Assembly (NCBI GenBank): GCA_963921425.1
Contig: OY992832.1
Span: forward strand, 1,302,001 to 1,366,000
Direction: 5' to 3'
DNA from: Dryas octopetala
Taxonomy: Eukaryota; Streptophyta; Magnoliopsida; Rosales; Rosaceae
Length of the DNA stretch: 64,000 nucleotides
Made by a program: the position numbers and the translations under genes. Every line of letters begins with the position of its first letter. The stretch's first letter is position 1. The notes beneath the pieces were generated by a model, which was not told the DNA's origin, made no database searches, and saw nothing but the letters and a program-made list of their open reading frames with translations. Positions 59,361 to 64,000 of the stretch are shown here, piece after piece.

Positions 59361-59795
59361 CAAGGGTTTAAATTTCGATTTTGAGGGGGTCCGAAATTTT
59401 AACACTGATTCGATAAAAATTCGAAATATTTCGCCGAAATTTCGAGCGAAATTTTCGAACACCCTAACAGCCAAATTTTTTGAATTTTGCTTAAATTTCG
59501 TCGAAATTTAGCAAAATTTCGTCACTGCACAGCTACCCAATAACCCAGCTAACCAACTTACAGTTACGGAGTAGTTACCTCACCTGCACAGTCGAGGGAG
59601 AAAGAAGGGGTGGCGGGGGGCGGCAGGGCAGCGGCAGGTCGAGGGAGAAAGAAGGGGTGGCGGCAACAACAGCGGCAGGGCGAGATCGAAGGAGAAAGGG
59701 CGATGGCAGAAGGGGCGATAGGGGGGCGACGACAGGGGGCGACGGCGGGGGGGCTACGGTAGGGGGCGACGGCGGGGGGGCGACGGCAGGGGGAG

Positions 59796-59860
<65 letters not shown>

Positions 59861-60531
59861 AAGAAAAAGAAAAAACAATAGAGCTGAAGTGGAGCCTCGG
59901 GGGGAAAAGAAAGGAAAGGAAAGCTGGAAAGGAAGGAAAGAAAAAAAAAAGAAAAGGAAGGAAAGAAAAAGAAGAAAAAAAAAAGGAAAAAAGGAAAAAT
60001 AAAATAAAAAAGAGAAAAAAATTAAAAGGTTTAGGATTGATTAGAGTTTGGGGCCTTTGGGCAATTGTAAAGAAAAAAAATGGTTTTGAGTTTCGTTTAA
60101 TTCTTTTTAAACTCTAAACTGATAGACTATGATATATTTCTATATAAAAAATAATTTAAAATACCCTAAAGGGCCTAAATCCTAATATCATATACCATAT
60201 TCTAAACAATATAGAATATAGATTATAAAATACATAGGGTTTAGTGTATAGATTATAGAGTATAAATAATATACTAATTTTATTTAACAGTATTTGTCTC
60301 CAGCGTGCATTATATTCATCACATATCACATGAAACCTACCATATAATTTGGTTTTTTCAATGTTTTTTATCAATGTAATAGATAATATGTTAAATAAAC
60401 ATATGGTAAAGTTTCATTCAAAATTTCCGTATTTTGATAGTAATTTATGTCGTTTCCGTCGAATTTTTGTCGAAATTTAAAAATTTTCGAAATTTCCATC
60501 GAAATTTTCTCGAAACCCGAAATTTTATTCC
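59361..60531. mobile_element. MULE-like non-autonomous element, 1171 bp
   Basis: TTGGTTACATT flanks the region as an 11-bp direct repeat (59350-59360 and 60532-60542). Inside, the ends are imperfect inverted repeats dense in AAATTTCG (left CAAGGGTTTAAATTTCG; right, other strand, GGAATAAAATTTCGGGTTTC). TSDs of 9-11 bp are typical of Mutator-like elements. There is no transposase. The interior holds a GC-rich block, a long (GA)n tract and an A/G-rich stretch. Confidence 0.6.
59585..60030. repeat. Purine-biased insert: GC-rich repeats, (AG)28, A/G-rich tail
   Basis: From about 59590 the + strand is mostly purine: GTCGAGGGAGAAAGAAGGGG occurs twice (about 59591 and 59639), then units like GGGGGCGACGGC repeat to 59790, then pure AG at 59800-59856, then GGAAAGGAAAG-type sequence to about 60030. 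GC content is far above the surroundings up to 59790. Open frames in this block are simple-repeat translations and are not genes. Confidence 0.8.
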
Positions 60532-60544
60532 TTGGTTACATTAC

Positions 60545-62000
60545 ATGTTTACTGAACTAGAATGACTAGGAACATTTTAATTTCAACATTTACTTACAGA
60601 TTAATTATCTCCTAACCTTTGTATGGATTTGGATCATCTCCTAACTTTAATTATCTCTAATCTTCTTATCTTTTAATTATAGAGTGTCACATATGAAACA
60701 CCAAATCCTGCGGCTTACATTGATTTTGTGGCCTTTTTGTTTTTCCTTTTTTTTTTTGTTCTTTTACCTCTCCATCCTCTGCAAAAAAATTTCCTCTTAG
60801 TACTTTTTAAATCTCTCTTGCGAACTGTACAACTTCGACACCATCTCAAGACTCTTAATCACATGTTCATTGATAATCCTCAACCACTAGTTCTGGCTTT
60901 CATAACCCACATGATTTAAGAATTTTCAATTTTTTGCTGATCTCTTTCTATTCTTTGATCAATTTTTTTTTATTTCAATGGCTATAATTCTCATACTCAT
61001 TAAAGGCAATCTCAAACAAAAAAACTTCAATCGCACATTCTATTTGTATTTTCCCTTTTGTTTGATCTGAGTAATTTCATCCAACACTAAGCAATCCCAA
61101 ATTTATTTATGAAATTTATTTTTGTGTTTAATGGTTGCCAAGAAAATAGGAGAAATTGAAAGTTAAGAGAAAAAAAATATATATATGGCTCACAAACAAA
61201 TAATTTGATGGATGAGGAAGAATAAAATAAAAGCAGATATAATGAAATTAAAAATATTTGTTGCATTTTAATTACAATAAAAAAAATTTGGTCAAAGAAT
61301 ATAACAATATTCCTATGACGTTGTATTGTTTCCTTGGTCAAACAAATTCAAAGCCAAAAAAGCAATGCAAGAAGCCAAGAACTGCCTTGAAGTTGAGGGA
61401 AAAGGGTCGATGAGTTTGTGCTTGAATTTTTTTAATTGAAGTTTATGCTTGATTAATGGGCTTGACAGAATTAAAGTGGAGGTGTGCTTTTAATGGCAAA
61501 ATTGGAGTAAAATAAATTATAAAAAATTCAAAATTATTATGAGTCATAAGATTTAATTTTGGACACGTGACAGTAAGAGATCAAAAATTTAGGCAGATTG
61601 AAAAAAGTTAGGAGAGGATCCATGTCTTCTTTGTATATATCTTTATTATTATAAAGTTTAGTGTTATAGATTTCACAAAAAATATACTTGTCTAAATTAC
61701 CTTTCATTCAATAAACAGTTTCATAAAAAAAAACTTAATAACATAGTTATAAAATAAAATTATTAAAATAAACTAAAAAAAAAAAACAGCTCATTATCTT
61801 AAAATATGAAAATAATTGTGAAAAATTATAAAACTAAAAATAAAATATAAAAAAAAAAACACAATAAAAATATCAATTGAAACGTGTGTTTAAGAGGCCA
61901 GTAGATAGAAAATCAGAACTAACTAACGTTACTAACCCAAGTGAACAGATATGAGAGCGTGCAAGTTATGTTGTACTTGCACCAAACTTAACTTATGCGT
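60545..62000. other. AT-rich spacer
   Basis: No gene, RNA or element boundary could be supported. Confidence 0.5.
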
Positions 62001-62046
62001 CAGAAGTAAGTCAAACAGATGTAACCCTAAGACGAAACCCGTATAT

Positions 62047-62100
62047 AAGTAAACGAAAGGCTTTTCGACCAAAAAAAAAAAAAAAAAGTAAACGAAAGGC
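62047..62100 (+). mobile_element. micro-insertion with 15-bp target duplication
   Basis: AAGTAAACGAAAGGC occurs at 62047-62061 and 62086-62100. The 24-base insert reads TTTTCGACC followed by 15 A. Sequence complexity of the duplicated 15-mer makes this one of the clearest cases. Confidence 0.7.
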
Positions 62101-62266
62101 CCCCAAATCTTTCTTCCCCCGTGTTCCGGTTCTCGACCAAGGAGAAGAGTTTAGGGTTCTTGCTAGCGAAAGAAGCAATATGTTCCTCTTCCCTATTAGC
62201 CTATCTACCGATCCGATCCGATCCACCTCAAGAAGAATGGAATCATCAACTTAGCTTCAAGAAGAA

Positions 62267-62869
62267 TGAAATCAAATCAGCTACTGCTACCCATCTATCG
62301 GAAGTCAGTGTCAAGGTAAATATCCAAATATCTTGGCAAGTACTGCTCGAAGAATATCAACACATATGAAATATACTCTAACTCAACCTTCTCTATGTAA
62401 ATCACAGTTTCAACACACATGTGATTTCAATATGTAAATCACAGTTTCAAGAACTATGGATTTCTTTCCAAAAGGTAAATACACTAAATCAACCTTCTCA
62501 TCTTGGCAATTACTACCTTAAATCTTGGGTTTCCAATCAAATTTCATGTCTATGTTGATAAAGTTTACAGCTTTCGCTAACTTGATGCATTTTTTTTTTT
62601 TGCAGCAACAACTTGCTTTTAATCACGATTCAGTTCAATCGCTCACAAACAAAGGATGTTTTAACCGCTGGACTTAAGGTTTTTATTTTTTTTTATTTTC
62701 TTTGTTTATTTGTTATCATTGTTGCTGGATTTTGATCTGCCTTGTCTTTGATTTTGATATGTCTTGACAGCCTTGTATTTCAGGGTGATTTTGAATGTAC
62801 AAGGAAGTTTGTCTACATAAACATAGCCCCCTGGAGAAACGATCCTTCAATTCCACATCTTTGCCTTAG
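62267..62869 (+). other. Possible first exons of a gene running off the right edge
   Basis: Three segments join through plausible GT-AG introns in one frame: 62267 to about 62316, about 62626-62680, and about 62784-62869. They would encode MKSNQLLLPIYRKSVS, then LLLITIQFNRSQTKDVLTAG, then ECTRKFVYINIAPWRND and IPHLCLR. A GTATATAAG element lies at 62040-62048. No family is recognised, and the downstream 1.1 kb gives no clear continuation, so it could also be a noncoding transcript or chance. Confidence 0.25.
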
Positions 62870-64000
62870 GTACTGTGCATTGCATGTCTACGATTCCGTT
62901 TAGGTTTTTAATTATGGATTTTACTTTAATTTGGATTATTATTATGTTTTTTCTGGTATTGATTTCATTGATGCTTGATTTAAATCTGCCTTGTCTTTGA
63001 TTTTGATCCGTCTTGTATTTTGGGTGATTTTATATTTGTTTGCGTATAAATGGCTCCTTTTTAATGAATTGGGCTTTGAGGTTTAGTTTGGGGGTTTTGC
63101 ATACTGCTACAAGCTTCTTCTCATCGTACGTCCTATTTTGATTGGGATTTTTCTAGGTTTTTGCCATTTTTGGATTTTGTTTCTAACAATTGTTAATTTA
63201 TATTTGGATGCAACTTGATTGTGGATAAATGGATTGAGTGAATCTCCTAAGATGTCAATAGACTTGCTATTTAACTTCAATTTCATGTTAAATACTTATA
63301 TATTGTTTTATTCCATCTCCTGTCCTGCGTGGTTTTTCGAAAACTAGGAAAAGACAATGTTAGAACTTTTGAGTTGTAATTGGATGCCAATTTCTTCTCT
63401 TAGGCTCATTTGAGTAAAAGATTTCCCACTGTTAGTTTCATGATGAAATTATACATATGTTACTAAATTGAGCCTAAGAAGACTTTGACATCAAGCTTAT
63501 TTTCTTGCATTTTATTGTTTGGTAGTAAGTTAAGCATTTGGATTTTATTTTGCAATGTCAAATGTCTTTTGTGCTTCTTATGAAAAAGTAGAAACGTTTA
63601 GAAAATTTGCCACATTGACCCATTTTAAAACTTTGATCTCTTAACATACCAAATGACTTTTATGCCCTGAAAAAAGAAGGGAAAAAGGTCCCTCTTAGCA
63701 CTTGTTTCTTGGTCCAAAATTTTGAACCATTTGTCCAAAATTGGCACACATATCTCATTTGAAGCCTCGAAAATAATGATTTGACCCTCCATTCGAATTA
63801 AAACACTTGATTGGATAATATGAGATCAAAACTTTGGTTAGGATTGGAATTTGATTATCGAAGAAGTTGAAGATGAAAATGAAAATGAAGATATGATATT
63901 GGGTATAGAAAAAAACAAAATTTTTTTTTTTTAAATTGCATTTGTCTTCAATGGTCATTTCATCATGGGACATAATTGTTCATTCATGATTAAAAATTTT
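62870..64000. other. AT-rich right edge
   Basis: T-rich sequence of intron-like character. The phrase CTGCCTTGTCTTTGATTTTGAT occurs near 62740 and again near 62985, suggesting a local duplication of roughly 245 bp spacing. No coding frame could be supported. Confidence 0.4.

Noticed and set aside
59564-59881. Proline/alanine-rich and Glu/Arg-rich frames on both strands
   Set aside because: They are translations of GC-rich simple repeats and of (GA)n, not genes.
1-64000. tRNA, rRNA or CRISPR-like arrays
   Set aside because: No tRNA-like TTCRANNC/cloverleaf segment, rRNA core or regularly spaced repeat array was seen on either strand by eye.

Overview
This is a plant nuclear window, from a eudicot. 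It is AT-rich, genes are interrupted by small U-rich GT-AG introns, 5' leaders are rich in (GA)n/(CT)n, there are many MITEs, and every recognisable protein belongs to a land-plant family (PLS-DYW and P-type PPR, OPT transporter, GIP1/DUF1296, WIP zinc finger, plant INCENP). The overall look would fit a woody rosid such as a Rosaceae species, but that is an impression and the sequence alone does not settle it.

Layout. 1-2.3 kb: GA-rich leader of an off-window minus-strand gene, AT-rich spacer and one 408-bp MITE. 2.3-4.1 kb: TSR2 (+), 18S pre-rRNA processing. 5.8-9.5 kb: RPAC1/AC40 (-), shared subunit of RNA polymerases I and III, convergent with TSR2; both carry telo-box motifs near the start. 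9.8-12.0 kb: two abutting PIF/Harbinger-type elements sharing a TAA, with a tandem duplication at the right end. 13.4-27.6 kb: an oligopeptide-transporter (OPT) cluster with two intact seven-exon genes in tandem (744 and 751 aa), a ghost copy that keeps only 5' flank and 3' UTR, and a deleted fragment; an intronless DYW-type PPR gene lies within it. 29.5-31.7 kb: RNP1-like two-RRM glycine-rich hnRNP (-). 32.6-34.3 kb: P-class PPR (-). 37.8-43.9 kb: nine-exon GBF-interacting-protein-1-like gene (+). 45.0-46.3 kb: BTB/POZ relic followed by an intronless RING-H2 gene. 47.0-49.8 kb: repeat graveyard (5' end of a Ty1/copia element, F-box/LRR fragment, RNase-H-like LINE fragment, short retroposon). 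51.0-57.0 kb: a plant INCENP (WYR) gene (-) with internal repeats and apparent coding lesions. 58.2-58.7 kb: zinc-finger exon of a WIP gene, with no first exon visible and a 1-bp frameshift. 59.36-60.53 kb: a TSD-flanked MULE-like element carrying a GC-rich, purine-biased insert. 62-64 kb: possible first exons of a gene running off the right edge.

The most interesting observations are two. (1) In the INCENP gene a 177-bp exonic segment is tandemly duplicated. Each copy contains AGGT at the same place, the first copy has an in-frame TAG, and splicing from the first AG|GT to the second removes exactly one 177-bp unit in phase 0. This is the signature expected for an intron born by tandem duplication. 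(2) Scattered over the window are about ten tiny insertions (6-24 bp, one of 131 bp) that end in CC followed by an A-run and are flanked by 9-17-bp direct repeats, as if they were extremely 5'-truncated retroposon stubs; one has an approximate empty-site comparison in the paralogous OPT promoter.

All exon boundaries were read by eye from frame continuity and GT-AG signals, without transcript evidence.
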